64,000 nucleotides of DNA from Sphaerosporella brunnea (taxonomy: Eukaryota > Ascomycota > Pezizomycetes > Pezizales > Pyronemataceae): contig VXIS01000138.1 of assembly GCA_008704415.1 (NCBI GenBank), positions 50,459-114,458 on the forward strand. Direction: 5' to 3'. Positions 19,011-29,319 of the stretch are shown piece after piece (the first letter of the stretch is position 1; each line of letters begins with the position of its first letter). The translations under genes were made by a program, and so were the position numbers. Under the pieces are notes generated by a model that did not search any database, was not told where the DNA came from, and was given only the letters and a program-made list of their open reading frames with translations.

Positions 19011-21973
19011 TAGTGTGGCGAACGAGCCGAGCCGGCTCGAGCCCAAAGCTCGAGCTGCGAGCCCGAGCCGGCTCGAGCCCGCATATAGTTGAGCTCGAGC
19101 CGGCTCAAGCCGGTATATGTTTTGGCTCGAGCCCGGCTCGAGTCAATCGAGCTTTCTAGATAGAACCAGATTTCGCCGGGTGCTGGTTCAAGTTGAGCAC
19201 CGTGTTTTTTTTCTTCCCTCCCAACCGCACTCTCTTTACCTCCAGCACCACAACTCGAAACAGCGAAGCATGTCAGCGGACCGGCAGCCAGCGCCGAGCG
19301 CACAAGCAGAGGAAGCTGCCAGGCGGGCTTTCTACAAGGAGCTCAGTGGACGTTGGGGTATGGCCGCTTTAACTTTATCCTTTAAGTTGCGCTCTTGTCT
19401 AACAGTTCTAGATACTTTGCATACTGCCGCCAGGGCCCGGGCGCTCGTTGGACAGAAAACCTCGCACTACACGGCATTTCTCTATGCCCGAAGGATCATA
19501 TTTCGTGAGGAGGTCCCTGCTGGGAGGCAGCAAGTGGAGGAACAAGCAGAAATAGACGAAGATTCAGGAAGTGAGGCGGACACCGAAGAAGAAAACCCCG
19601 AGCCGTCGCCTAAGCGACGCAAGAAGAAGGCTTCTGACAATAAGAAGCCTATGGAACTCGTCCGATGCTGCCATTGCCGAAAAACATGGGGTCCATACAA
19701 ATCCTCCTATACAACCACCAGTGCTTTTAAGAGACATGTTAAAGCGAAGCACCGCAAGGTTCCATTTGACGAGCACTCCGAAAAGGCAATGATTGAGGAA
19801 CTCCGGGCCAGAGTTGCAGTGGAAACTGGTACCCCGGGAAGCACGCCGTGGACAAAAGCCACACAAGGTTCCTACGCTAGACAACCAGGAGAACGGTTTA
19901 CGGCAGGGAAATATCGAGAGCTCTTAGCAGAGTTTATTATCGAATCAGGCTTGTCCTTTCGCCTTGTGGAGTATGCATCCTTTCACCGCTTTGTTTCTTA
20001 TCTCAACGGAAATGCTCCCCTTGTTTCACGCGACACTGTTAGGAAAGATACCGCAGAACTTAAAAACAGGACCCAGCAAAAGCTACTGGACGAGGTGCAG
20101 TCGCACGTTGGGAACCTAACAAATGGCCGTATCAGTCTTACCATGGATGCGTGGACATCAGGCAACCAGATTCCATACCTAGGCGTTACAGGTCATTGGA
20201 TCGACTCAAGGTGGGAGGTTTGCAACGAGGCCCTTGCCTTTAAACGCCTACGAGGGTCACATACAGCTGAAAATTTTGCCGCGGTGGTACATAAAATCAT
20301 GGAGGAGTGGAAGATTACGGCTGCAATTCGTGCAATAACCGCGGACAATGCCGCTGTGAACGATAAATTTTTCAACTGTACCAACAATTATACGGGCTGA
20401 TACTCAGATACGATGTATGGCACACGTCATCAACCTCGCTGCACAGGCTATTCTTGGAACTCTACATGCAGAAGCTCCAGAGGATGGAATTCCCATGGAC
20501 GATGAGGAGGATCTACCTCCCGCACCGGTTTGCCGTCAACCATCCGCACGACAACAGGCCCCGAGCACTCGCGCACCAGCAGACATTCTTTCAATTATTC
20601 GTCAGGCTTTTACCAAGGTACGCTCGTCAAATCTCCTTTTAGAAGCCCTCGAAGCACAATGCAACGCCAAGAAAATTGCTTTTCTCCGCCCGATTAAGGA
20701 CGTCAAGACCAGGTGGAACTCTACGCATGCGTTGATTTGCCGTGCACTACAGCTTAAACCTGCGTTGAAACAGCTGTTTATTTCAGAAAAGCGGTTACGT
20801 CCGTTTCGCCTTGTTGGAGACGAATGGCTGCTTTTGGAAGATCTACAAGACCTGTTGAAATCATTTGTCACAGCCACCGAAGCTTTAAGTGGCTGTTTAT
20901 ATCCTACCATATCATTCCAGCTCCCGTATTTTGCAGTGCTCATGGAAAATCTTCAGACATTTCATGACAACCACACGCGGCAGTCTCCAAACTCACCGCT
21001 TCTCGCTGCAGCATCTGCCGGTCTAGCTCTCTTAAAGAAATATATGCAAGATACGGAAAAATTTAGCACACAAAAGCTCGCAATTATTTTGGACCCGCGG
21101 TTCAAAATACAAGGATTTACTACGATGGGGTGGTCGCCAGCCGCAGTGGGAGTCACCCGGGCACGGTTTTAGTCCATATTAGAAGAACAATATCAGCAAC
21201 ACCCTGTCCCAACTGCTGAAATTAGCCAGCTTCGCCGCGTTTGGGTTGATGACAACCTTGCCTCTATGTTTGGCAGCCTGGCCAGACGAACTGAGGCTAC
21301 AGGACCAACTATGGAGGCCTCAGAAACTACCCGCTATCTGTGCGAACCTCCAGTGGACTTGAACACCGACCCTCTACACTGGTGGAAGCTCAACGAGCCC
21401 AGGTTCCCTACGGTTGCACGAATGGCTAGGGACTACCTCGCAATTTGTGCGTCGAGCGTGCCATGTGAGAGACTCTTCTCGGTGGCTGGCGATATTATTA
21501 CTAAGAAGCGCAACCGTCTCCTCGAGGAGTCGAGCAGTGCTTTATTGCTGCTTAAGCATTGGCTCAGGCAGACGGAAGTAAACACCTGGGAGAAGTGGGG
21601 TTATCAAGATCCTCCGGAACCGGAGGCGGGGACGGAGGCGGGGGGGAGTATGGCAGCCGCTCAGAGTGACCATGATGCCGCGGAGGGTGCAGATTCAGAC
21701 GCCGAGGCTGTGTTGGACGTCTCTTCGGGCCTGTCAGACTTATCGGACTGATCTACCTGGCATAACCACATAGTAGAAAATTTACATAGCCAAGAAATGA
21801 ACTGCTGGCTGCCGGCGTGCTTCCGGCTCAAAACATGATTTCGCTGACCGGCTCGAGCTTTGGCTCGAGCCACCTCTCGACCGGCTCGCGCTCGCGAGCC
21901 GAGCCAGTAAAACTCACGATCTGGCTCGAGTCACTCCTTGGGCTCGGCTCGAGCCGGCTCGTTCGCCACACTA
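19011..21973 (+). mobile_element. Full-length hAT transposon, 2.96 kb
   Basis: Both ends read TAGTGTGGCGAACGAGCC (18 bp, perfect inverted repeat) and are flanked by GTTTGGGT. The first and last roughly 150 bp carry many copies of GGCTCGAGCC or CTCGAGC in both orientations, the usual subterminal transposase-binding arrays of hAT elements. The single gene inside is a transposase with one frameshift and one stop. It sits inside a TA-flanked element, so it arrived later. Confidence 0.9.
19270..21751 (+). pseudogene. hAT transposase, nearly intact, one frameshift and one stop
   Basis: The ATG at 19270 follows a CA-rich leader. A 48-nt intron (19358-19405, GTATGG to AACAG) is likely; being a multiple of three it leaves the frame open either way. 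The order is: acidic and PKRRKK linker; BED zinc finger (CCHC then HVKAKH, about 19660-19755); catalytic core with SLTMDAWTSG and ITADNAAVND holding the two expected Asp residues; insertion domain; and the C-terminal dimerisation block with WWKLNEPRFP, MARDYLAI, CERLFSVAGDIITKKRNRL (the family's catalytic Glu region) and ALLLLKHW. An extra G in a GGG run near 20393 shifts the frame and meets TGA at 20398; the frame resumes as ADTQIRCMAHVINLAAQ. A TAG at 21170 interrupts the second part. Total length is about 820 residues, normal for the family. Confidence 0.85.
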
Positions 21974-22318
21974 GTTTGGGTGGTCTAAGCTTTTCAAATC
22001 CACCGGCTCACTATTTGAATGGGCTCGCGAGATTGCGCAACCGGCGAAAGCTCGCATCTTATTTTTATAGAGCGCATCTTGTTTAGTGGACCCAAGACTG
22101 GCTTCCTCAGAATTCTCACCCACTTGCCACTCCGTATATAATCGTCAACATCTCCACCAAGCGGAGCCTGCCGACGCATTGGTTTGAAGCCGCCTGCACT
22201 ATGCCCACTGGGCTGCCCAGCAGGCTCGATCCTGTTGCCCCACGAGCGGAGTTTTAACTCGAGGTTTTGGGCTCGAGCCCAATGCCTGGCAAACCCTCTA
22301 GGATATAGATTCCGTTGG

Positions 22319-22835
22319 TAAGTAGAACTTACTAACTGCGGGTCGAGTTGAACGACAGAATGCTATCGAATTCCATAGACGTGATACCGAAGACCCGAAA
22401 CTGCCTGCTTAAGCAATCCAGCAGTGCGGTTCTACTGCTCAAAAGTGGGCTCAATCACAAAACCGTTGCCGATTTGGAACTCTATGGCGTAGATGACCAA
22501 CCCGCGCAACCTGAAGATCCTGCCGCGAGCAACAGAGACGCACTGGCACCCGCAGAGGGCGCGCGCCACGCCTTGGGTGAGGGAATGGAGACGCAGGAGG
22601 AAGAAGACTTTGATTGAGGATCTGATTTGTCGGATATAGAATTTGAAGGGGAGGACCCGCGTAAGCCGCGATTCGGGTGAGAGTGCTAGTATATCAGTAT
22701 TGAATATATACAGGCACCGAGAATCTGACCGTTTTTGACATCCTTCTTGTCTGCCGGCTCGCGCATCTGGAAGCGTATGGCTGCTCGAGCTTTCGCTCGA
22801 GCTTTACAGGCTCGACTCGGCTTGACGAGCCTCCG
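22319..22835 (+). pseudogene. hAT transposase C-terminal relic
   Basis: The frame at about 22348-22617 reads IDVIPKTRNCLLKQSSSAVLLLKSGL, matching the SVAGDIITKKRNRLLEESSSALLLLKHWL block of the full hAT, followed by an acidic tail. A GTAAGT...CTAAC...CAG stretch at about 22318-22357 suggests the relic kept an intron in front of it. CTCGAGC-rich sequence at about 22770-22830 looks like the degraded right subterminal region. Confidence 0.65.
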
Positions 22836-23070
22836 CCCTCTTGCTGGTGAGCATTGAAGCACGACATCTGCACTGTCTACAAGCCTCTGCTTGAAGGAAT
22901 GAACTAGTTGCAGACTGGACCGGAACATATGTGAATCGCGCATATAAAGTACAATGTAAATAACTGTACGAACACGGCCGCCCAAAAAATCCATGACTAT
23001 GGGTGAAAAACCAACAACCCCGTCTGCCCCTTTTCATTTCCCACACTTCGGCAGCATCACCAACAACCCG

Positions 23071-24165
23071 TCAGATAACGGGGAGCCAACCAGGCCTGGG
23101 AAACCCAAACTCAGTAATAAGAGCATTTGCCATGAGGTTTCGCTCTGCCTCGGGACACCCTGGCTGGTTTATCCACCATAAAACGTTATGGCCGTCCTTA
23201 TCCACCGCGGGGACGTCAGCACCCGCAGCTATGAGTGCCCTCATACTCTTTAGCTTGTCGCAGCGCATCACAGCGGTGACTCGAGTCTGATCCTTGGCGT
23301 TCACATCAACTCCTGCATCGGTGACTCCTGCAGCGGTGACTCGCTTCTGATCCTTGGCGTTCACATCAACTCCTGCATCAACGAGTTTCTGGATCATCCT
23401 GCGCTTCGTCCAATTAGCCTTGACCGCTATATGCATAGCCGGTGTCGTAGGGGCCGGAAATGATAAGCAAGCACCACGGTCAAGCAACAATTCCTCCATT
23501 TCGCTGCGAGCCATCATGATGGCTAAAAAAATCGGCGGAGCAGCTCGCCCAACTTGCCAATGGCTCTGGGTAGAAAGGAGGTTGATGTTGGCACCAGCAA
23601 GCAGAAGCGCCTTCGCCGCCTTGGTATCGCCCCAATAGGCAGCCAAATGAAGGGCTGAAAGTCCCCCCTGGTGCCAAGTGCTATAATCCATTGTTAATTA
23701 GTTAACGTTGGCCCCTCTACTAACGAAATGCCAAATAAGAACCGTTTCCACTCCCGTGCAGCGGAATGATTTGGCACACTTCCAAAGACCCTGGCTGCTG
23801 AGCAGCCGTGACAAAACCGCATATAGATGCGAATGTGCTCGGCACAAAGCAGAAAGATCATTCGGATTCTGCAAGCTGTCTCCGATGTGTAGAATGAGCT
23901 CGTTTGGGAGTTGCAGAAGGGTCTTTTTGCGAGTCGATGCGGAGGAGCGCCTGGTTGCGAGAGGCTTTGCGTTTCCATCGGTTTCGGTTTTGAAGACTCG
24001 CCCTTTTGTTGGTGACCTTGAAACTGGTACCAGATCTAAAACTCCCGTTAGTGAACAACTCTTGAAGGTGGCAGAGGGGAAAGGAACAGCCTGCCCTACC
24101 TTAGTGTCGGCATACCGGCAAACAATAATGTCAAGATCGAGAGGTGGGGGAGCGTGGTAGGGCAA
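23071..24165 (-). pseudogene. F-box/ankyrin-repeat protein split by a TAA
   Basis: The upstream part contains an F-box, LLQLPNELILHIGDSLQ followed by NDLSALCRAHSHLY. After GANVN an in-frame TAA (23698-23700) breaks the frame, which continues unchanged as four or five ankyrin-like repeats (GLSALHLAAYWGDTKAAKAL with AGANIN; TPAMHIAVKANW with DAGVDVNAKDQ; MRALIAAGADVPAVDKDGHN) to 23071. F-box/ankyrin proteins are expected to bind Skp1 through the F-box and substrates through the repeats. The track start at 24165 is TTG and no in-frame ATG precedes the F-box; a GTAGGG...CTAAC...TTTTAG intron at about 24035-24105 probably separates a first exon. The single TAA may be a real inactivating mutation; alternatively the gene starts at the Met after it. 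Confidence 0.7.
23271..23390 (-). repeat. Two 60-bp in-frame repeats within the ankyrin gene
   Basis: The unit beginning CAGCGGTGACTCG at 23271 repeats at 23331, exactly 60 bp on. Translated, it duplicates a 20-residue segment containing DAGVDVNAKDQ and RVTA, adding a partial ankyrin unit. Confidence 0.8.
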
Positions 24166-24169
24166 AAGA

Positions 24170-25115
24170 CGAAGTGAACGCTGCGAAACTAATAGGAGCC
24201 GTGCGTTGGGAGGGTGGCGGAACAGGGAAATGTAAGGTGAGATGCTGCTTGAGCAGAAGGCAACCTACTTTATAACTGGAGGCAGGTAGGGTTACATAGT
24301 AAGTACCCCAGTAGACTCGACCCCTTCGAAAGTTGGTCAGTTCGAACGAGACACTTGCACCGTCGCGGACCAGCCCTTCATTCTTCCCTCGAGGCGGGAG
24401 AACTCTTTTGATACCACGGAGTGTATACGATGATAGTTACGCAGGATATCAACTCACCGCCGTCAAAGCACTTTCTCACTCTCCCAAAAACACCGAATCC
24501 ACCATCCAAGCAACCTTGGGGAATAGTTGTGACCGACGACTAATATCATCACAGCTGCCAACGGTCCCAACGACGCACTCGCTGCCGGCACAGGGGATCG
24601 TGTGAGCTGCTTCGTTCGGTAGTTTCCAGCCACTGCGGTCGCCATAATACATGATGGTCCGACGGGAAATATGTTCAAGAGCTCAAGGCACATACAAGAC
24701 TTTTTAACCATGTGTGGTGTGAGATGTGGTGGTGCCGCGAGATACGTAGAATGGAAGATGCCCCGTTTGTGGTGTGTCTGCGGGTTTATATACAGCTTCC
24801 CGTCCAAACCGTATTATCAACCCAACCCTTGCCCGCGCACATGACATCCTATCAACTATGTCTTCGAGTACCGACTCGAAGAAACAAAACCCCTGTGAAA
24901 AGAAAAAAAATGCGCCATATTTCGCTCCCTCGTAGCGTATACATTGTCGGAATTTCAGTGTTCTGACTAGGCAAACATATTTGACCCACTCATTCACATC
25001 CAGCCCCTCTGAGCCCCTGGGTGGTAGAACTACGCATAACCATCGGTACCTGCTTTGTTGCCCTTGTTTGTGTCTACAGCCACCGATTAGTGGCGTCTAT
25101 ACTGTAAAAGGGCGT
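24170..25115. other. Intergenic; probable promoter of the F-box gene
   Basis: On the minus strand CAGTTATAAAG at about 24266-24277 resembles a TATA box about 100 bp or more upstream of the F-box gene. Beyond that nothing is recognised. Confidence 0.35.
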
Positions 25116-25121
25116 TGTGGC

Positions 25122-25640
25122 TTACCCTCGAGTATGCCGGTGCAGCGAGCGGTACAGTGCTCCTCCAATGAGACGCATATGCTCTCCCAATGCTGCTGGT
25201 TCGCCGCGCCAGGGGCCAGTGAGAATTTGTCGACCAAGGTGCTGCCCCGCCCCTTTCCCGTGAGTTTGAAAGAGACGAGCTCCCAGGAGTCCGCCCCCCC
25301 CAGTGCCCTTGTGCAGCGTGCGAAGTAACTGCTCTTCGGGTTGCGGAACTGAGAAAATGGAGCTACCGACCAGGACCTCGGTGATCAGGTGTTGGATCTG
25401 TAAGCCGATCACCTCTATTGTTATCACAGAATCCACATTTGACAGATCAATGAGATCCATCTTTTCGACTAAGTCGTCTGGGGCCGCAGTTTTGTTGCGG
25501 TGGCCAGCATCAGTCCCATCGTCGTTCCCATCGTGGATATCAGAATCATCGCCGCCTGGTCCGGCAATGCGTTCGTAATATAGTAAGGTTATCTGACGGT
25601 CAACGAGCGATTTGTAGCCTTCCTCGTCTTTGACTGCCAA
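25122..25640 (-). CDS. Hypothetical protein, uncertain
   Basis: A 172-codon minus frame, opened by TTG rather than ATG. The first two thirds have ordinary protein composition (EEGYKSLVDRQITLLYYERI; an Asp-rich segment; EKMDLIDLSNVDSVITIEVI). The last third is Gly/His/Arg-rich and may be untranslated. No family is recognised. It could be an exon of a gene whose start lies upstream of 25640. Confidence 0.3.
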   Translation of the reverse strand: MAVKDEEGYKSLVDRQITLLYYERIAGPGGDDSDIHDGNDDGTDAGHRNKTAAPDDLVEKMDLIDLSNVDSVITIEVIGLQIQHLITEVLVGSSIFSVPQPEEQLLRTLHKGTGGGGLLGARLFQTHGKGAGQHLGRQILTGPWRGEPAALGEHMRLIGGALYRSLHRHTRG

Positions 25641-25644
25641 CGTG

Positions 25645-26060
25645 CACGGCAGACCTGGAATGGCGGCAAGTCATCTCGGAACTCCCACGGGTAATCGTCG
25701 TGCGTGCAAATGGCGTGGCCAGGACCACAGATTCGCGCCTTCAAAACCCAGCACGATTTGTCCGAAGGGATCCTGATCTTGATGTCTTCACATGCCCGGC
25801 TAGCTTTTCAACTCGCGGCTCGCTGTGGACTGCACGAGCTGCAGCTCGGGTGTGAAGAATGGACATCATTGTTGCTTGCCTAGTTATCACTCTGTACCAA
25901 TTCGCGACCTCTACATACAAACACGCAGCTCGCAGCTAGTGTTCGGCACGAGAGTCAGGCGAGAAGAGGATATAAGGTGCGGGGGCGGTAGATAGCTTCC
26001 TGTCTTCCTTTCTTCTTCAGACAACACGTTCACCACCAAACGTCCCGCGTCTCCACACAA
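25645..26060. other. 5' remnant of a second hAT lineage
   Basis: The bases before 26069 include GCTGCAGCTCG and CTCGCGGCTCG words and a CACCACCAAACG-type leader, consistent with the upstream part of the hAT relic that follows, but no terminus could be fixed. Confidence 0.3.
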
Positions 26061-26068
26061 TTCTAAAG

Positions 26069-26935
26069 AAAATTGTGAAGCCTACCGAGCACCTCAACGG
26101 CTCGAAATACCCCACGCTCCATCTGCAGTTGCCCGATTATTCAATTCTCCTGCGACAGCTTTCACAGTTTGCCACTTAAGAGGAAGAACACAACAATGGA
26201 AACCCCTCTACGTTGTCAAGAGCTTGCGACGATGGATGGGAGATCCTCAATGAGTACTGGAAAAAGACCGACGATCAAGTGGCCCTCGTGCTGAGCATGA
26301 TTCTCGACCCCCGCTGCAAGTTAAGCGGCTTGGAGCGGCTTGGTTGGACTCCGGCTCAGGTTCGAAAAGCAAAGGGTATATTTGAAAGAATATACTGCCA
26401 ACGTTATGAAAAAGGCGGTCATGATGTCCTAGAGCCCGCTCAGGCGCAGCCTCAGTCTCCTGCACCCGAAGACTACGTTGATCCCTTCGAGCAGTTATTT
26501 GGCCCGGCACCAGGTGTCCGGGAACCTGCTCGGAAGCGCTCTGAAACTACGCAGTGGTTAGTGGAACCCCCGGAGCCATGGAATGTCGATGGTATAGAAT
26601 GGTGGAAGCTGTATGGGCAACGCTATCCCCGTGGTTTCGCAGACATGGCTCGGCACTATCTGTCAATACCCGCCAGTAGTGAGCTGAAAGGCTAGTCTCT
26701 CGCACAGGTATTCCCCTGACTTTAGTTTGCTGACCGTGTGATTGTTGGCCGTCCTACGAACAGGTGATATTATTACCAAAAAGTCAACCAGGCTGGGGGA
26801 CAGCACCGCGAACATCATTCTTCTTGTGAAGAATTGGATCGGACAGCCAGATGTGGAAGAACGGGAGCGCGAAGACGAAGTGACAGACTGGGTGAACGAG
26901 GGCGAATGGGCAGCTGATGAGGACGATGTATAGAG
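26069..26935 (+). pseudogene. hAT transposase C-terminal half, second lineage
   Basis: The frame starts inside a transposase: KIVKPTEHLNGSKYPTLHL, LPDYSILLRQL, then an in-frame TAA at 26176. It continues with LVLSMILDPRCKLSGLERLGW, WWKLYGQRYPRGFADMARHY and LSIPASS. A TAG follows at about 26693. A likely intron (about 26708-26763, GTATTC to ACGAACAG) separates this from GDIITKKSTRL and ILLVKNWIGQPD. The order matches the insertion and dimerisation regions of fungal hAT transposases but is clearly diverged from the 19270 copy. The BED finger and first catalytic Asp are missing. Confidence 0.7.
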
Positions 26936-27117
26936 TAATAGCATTGACATTGAACGACCGAACTCCACTCCAAGGCCTCACGTGAATGGTAGGCCCGGGT
27001 ACTCGCCCGGGCCTGACATCCATGCCCCGGGTCCGCGAGACTTTTCTCTCCACGAGACGGGAAATCCCGGGCCGTGTTCAGATCTCGTCTCGTCTCGTCT
27101 CGTGCCGAAAACTACTC

Positions 27118-27232
27118 GCAGCCAGCCCGCCCGGGCTTCGTAGCTGGGCTGATCAAACAGCGATTCCAGCCGGCCCGTTTTTGGAACCAGGCTGACCGTC
27201 CAGACCTTTTGGGCCGGCTATTGAAAACACTG
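27118..27232 (+). repeat. Right end of the CAGTGTTC MITE family
   Basis: The right end, inverted, reads CAGTGTTTTCAATAGCCGGC, matching the ends of the complete copy at 3266-3750, and the interior has the GGGCTGATCAAA word. The left terminus was not found; GATTATAG follows the right end. Confidence 0.55.
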
Positions 27233-27239
27233 GATTATA

Positions 27240-27462
27240 GGATTATGGGCTGGAGCAGACGCCGCTAGGGTGTATTATGGCAAGCGTAGAGCCATCAAGA
27301 CATGGTGGTGTTGTGGGAGCAAAGATTGGTGAGCAATTATCTTATTGTGATAGCTAGGCTGTGAAATGGGACCGTTGACAGGATGATTATGATCTATTGA
27401 CACCTCGACACGATAGAGCGCTATATTTGAAGAAGCGGGCATGTGCGACCTCCCTGACCAGT
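27240..27462. other. Spacer, nothing recognised
   Basis: Short spacer between the MITE end and the next hAT. Confidence 0.3.
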
Positions 27463-27559
27463 GGAGTCAATAGTGATGCAAACGAGCCGAGCCAGCTCGA
27501 GCTCCGAGCTCAGCTCGACGTCTCTCGAGCTTTCCAGAACACACGAGGCTCCGCCGAGA

Positions 27560-28440
27560 TTTCAAGAGGAGGTACCCCCGAGCCAGCACGGGAAACAACG
27601 CTGGAAAGGCGGCGGATGCCCCGAGCCGGGGAAACCACAGCACCTGAAGTAGATGAGCATGATTCCGGCACAGAGGGTGACACGGAATCTGATGGTGAAG
27701 AAGGCTCATCACCGAAGCGACGGAAGAAGAAGGCAGGCAGGCTCTAGTTTTGACAACAACAAGCCCCTGGAAGTCTTTCCATGTTGCCATTGCTCGAAGA
27801 CGTGGGGTCCCTATAAATCCTGGTATAAAACTACGAGCGCTTATAAATAAAGAGGCACATCGAATCGAAGCACCCGAAGCTGCCCTGCAATGAAGCCTCG
27901 GAAAAAAGTTACGATCCAGCAAATTCGAGACAGGCTTGCGGCGGAGGGTAGTGCTTCTGGCCGTGGCAGCGCGGGCGATATTATCACAAAGTAACGCAAC
28001 CGGATTCTGGAGGAGTCGAGCAGCGCGTTGTTGTTGCGTAAGCACTGGCTCAAGCATACGGAAACAAACAGCTGGGAAAAATGCGGGTATGGTGCAGGCA
28101 GCTATAAACCTAGTCGTCGCACGGATATTTTCGTCGGAACATAAGTAGCACGCAAGTACAGAAACAGCGGAATGCAAAACGTTGGGTTGTGGAGCGCATC
28201 GGCCTTAGGTGGTTAACGTTTGTTTTGCTCTCAGTTCGGACGCTGGGATACCGGCATTGATTGTGGTCGTGCATCTCCGACGACCAGCTGCCTGGACCAT
28301 ACGAAGATCCGGACGTTCTACCGGAGGCGGGAGTCAGGGGGGCAACCACTCGGGGTGACCATGATATGCCGGAGGGTGTAGATTTAACAACCGAGGCAGC
28401 GCTCAACTCCTCTTCGGGCCTGTCCGACTTATCGGACTGA
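27560..28440 (+). pseudogene. hAT transposase relic with core deleted
   Basis: The reading frames show an acidic linker with EGDTESDGEEGSSPKRRKKK, then CCHCSKTWGPYKSWYKTTSA of the BED finger and its SKHPKLP tail, then after a jump at about 27965 the C-terminal GDIITK block with a stop (TAA) and RILEESSSALLLRKHWLK. The final acidic tail and LSDLSD-type end lie after the nested TA element, near 28370-28440. Several frameshifts are present. The deletion endpoints differ from those of the hAT at 13867. Confidence 0.7.
28090..28299 (+). mobile_element. 210-bp TA-flanked MITE nested in the hAT
   Basis: The left end TGGTGCAGGCAGCTATAAAC and the inverted right end TGGTCCAGGCAGCTGGTC share a 16-bp core with one mismatch. 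TA flanks both sides (28088-28089 and 28300-28301). The uninterrupted hAT copy at about 21598-21615 shows the empty site as GGGGTTATCAAGATCC, so the insertion is directly demonstrated. The family recurs at 16746, 17841, 18293 and 22201. Confidence 0.8.
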
Positions 28441-28531
28441 TCTATCCTGGGATAACTACATAGTAGAAAATTTACATGGCCATGAACTGCGGCGCGACGA
28501 AAAATAACGGAATACCAGGGGTGATCGAAAC

Positions 28532-29234
28532 CAGGGCTGTCAAAAGTCCGGCCAGTCCGGCTTTGAGCGCTGCCTGAACTGGACTGATTGAAACGGGCTT
28601 TTGAAATCACGGCCCGTTTGGAACAGGCTTTTTCGATCGAGACCCAGGCGCCTACGGGCACCCACCACGCCTAGAAGTACCCGGCGCCCGGCCGTCCCGC
28701 CAGGAATCTGTAGTTTGTTGCTGACATATACATCAATGAAAGAAACATAAACATGTGATACAGAGTCAACAACTTGAAGGACCTCTATCCCTCCTTCCTC
28801 GCCGCCCGCTGTTCCAAAAGCTTTGGATTTGTGAGCATAACGTCAGCCATTTTCATCCGTCTCTCTTCCGACCTGTATTTTCGGGGCTAAAGTGCGTCGA
28901 ACGTGCGATATTCATGAGTAAAACGTCTGCATTTCCGCTCCGCAGTATTCCGACTCTCATCCGAATTCTTGCTTTTGGGGCGGATAGACCAGTCTTTTGA
29001 GTGCGATAGACGCTTTACCTGCAGCGATTGGCGCTTTTAGTGGCCCCGCGTTCGGCACAATGACCGACCCGGCGTTATTTCAGGATACCGGGCACCGGCA
29101 GGCACCTATCAGATACCCTAGGTTTTTCTTATGCCGGCCCGAACCTGTCTGGCTTGCCGCATCACCGGCCCGACCTGACACACTCCCTGGGGCCCCTTTT
29201 GACCTGGCGGCCGCCCGGACTATTGGCCGGCCTG
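28532..29234 (+). mobile_element. Copy of the 650-bp CAGGGCTGTC MITE nested in the hAT
   Basis: The left end CAGGGCTGTCAAAAGTCCGG is identical to the copy at 52332, and most of the interior matches. The right end near 29234 is altered (inverted CAGGCCGGCCAATAGTCCGG). No clean 8-bp duplication flanks it; about 47 extra bases precede the left end relative to other hAT copies, so the insertion site has been rearranged. Confidence 0.7.
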
Positions 29235-29319
29235 GCACTGCATCCTGCCGGCGTGCTCCCGCCTCAAAATATGATTTCTCTGCACCAGCTCGAGCCTGGC
29301 TGTGCATCACTAAGTGGAG

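Larger units (their letters stand above)
18293..22201 (+). mobile_element. TGGTGCAGG-family element interrupted by the hAT
   Basis: The left end TGGTGCAGGCGGCTTTAAAC at 18293 is preceded by TA. The right end near 22201 is, inverted, TAGTGCAGGCGGCTTCAAAC, nearly the same. Removing the hAT and one 8-bp duplication leaves about 938 bp. TA flanks would fit a Tc1/mariner-type element, but no DDE transposase is visible; the only sizeable frame is the unknown one at 18452. The right terminal base pair is uncertain. Confidence 0.5.
27471..29312 (+). mobile_element. Internally deleted hAT carrying two nested elements
   Basis: The left end TAGTGATGCAAACGAGCC at 27471 and a degraded right end finishing TGCATCACTA at 29312 frame a hAT derivative. 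The flanking sequence AGTGGAGT (27460-27467) and AGTGGAGA (29313-29320) looks like an 8-bp duplication with one mismatch and a 3-nt slip on the left. Inside are the BED-finger region, a deletion of the catalytic core, the C-terminal region, a 210-bp TA element (28090-28299) and a MITE of about 700 bp (28532-29234). Confidence 0.65.

Noticed and set aside
27467..28177. 236-codon minus frame over the hAT relic
   Set aside because: It is antisense to the BED-finger and C-terminal transposase remains and crosses a nested MITE end.
28524..29242. Perfect 8-bp duplication for the nested MITE
   Set aside because: The flanks ATCGAAAC and GCACTGCA do not match, so I report the insertion without a target duplication.
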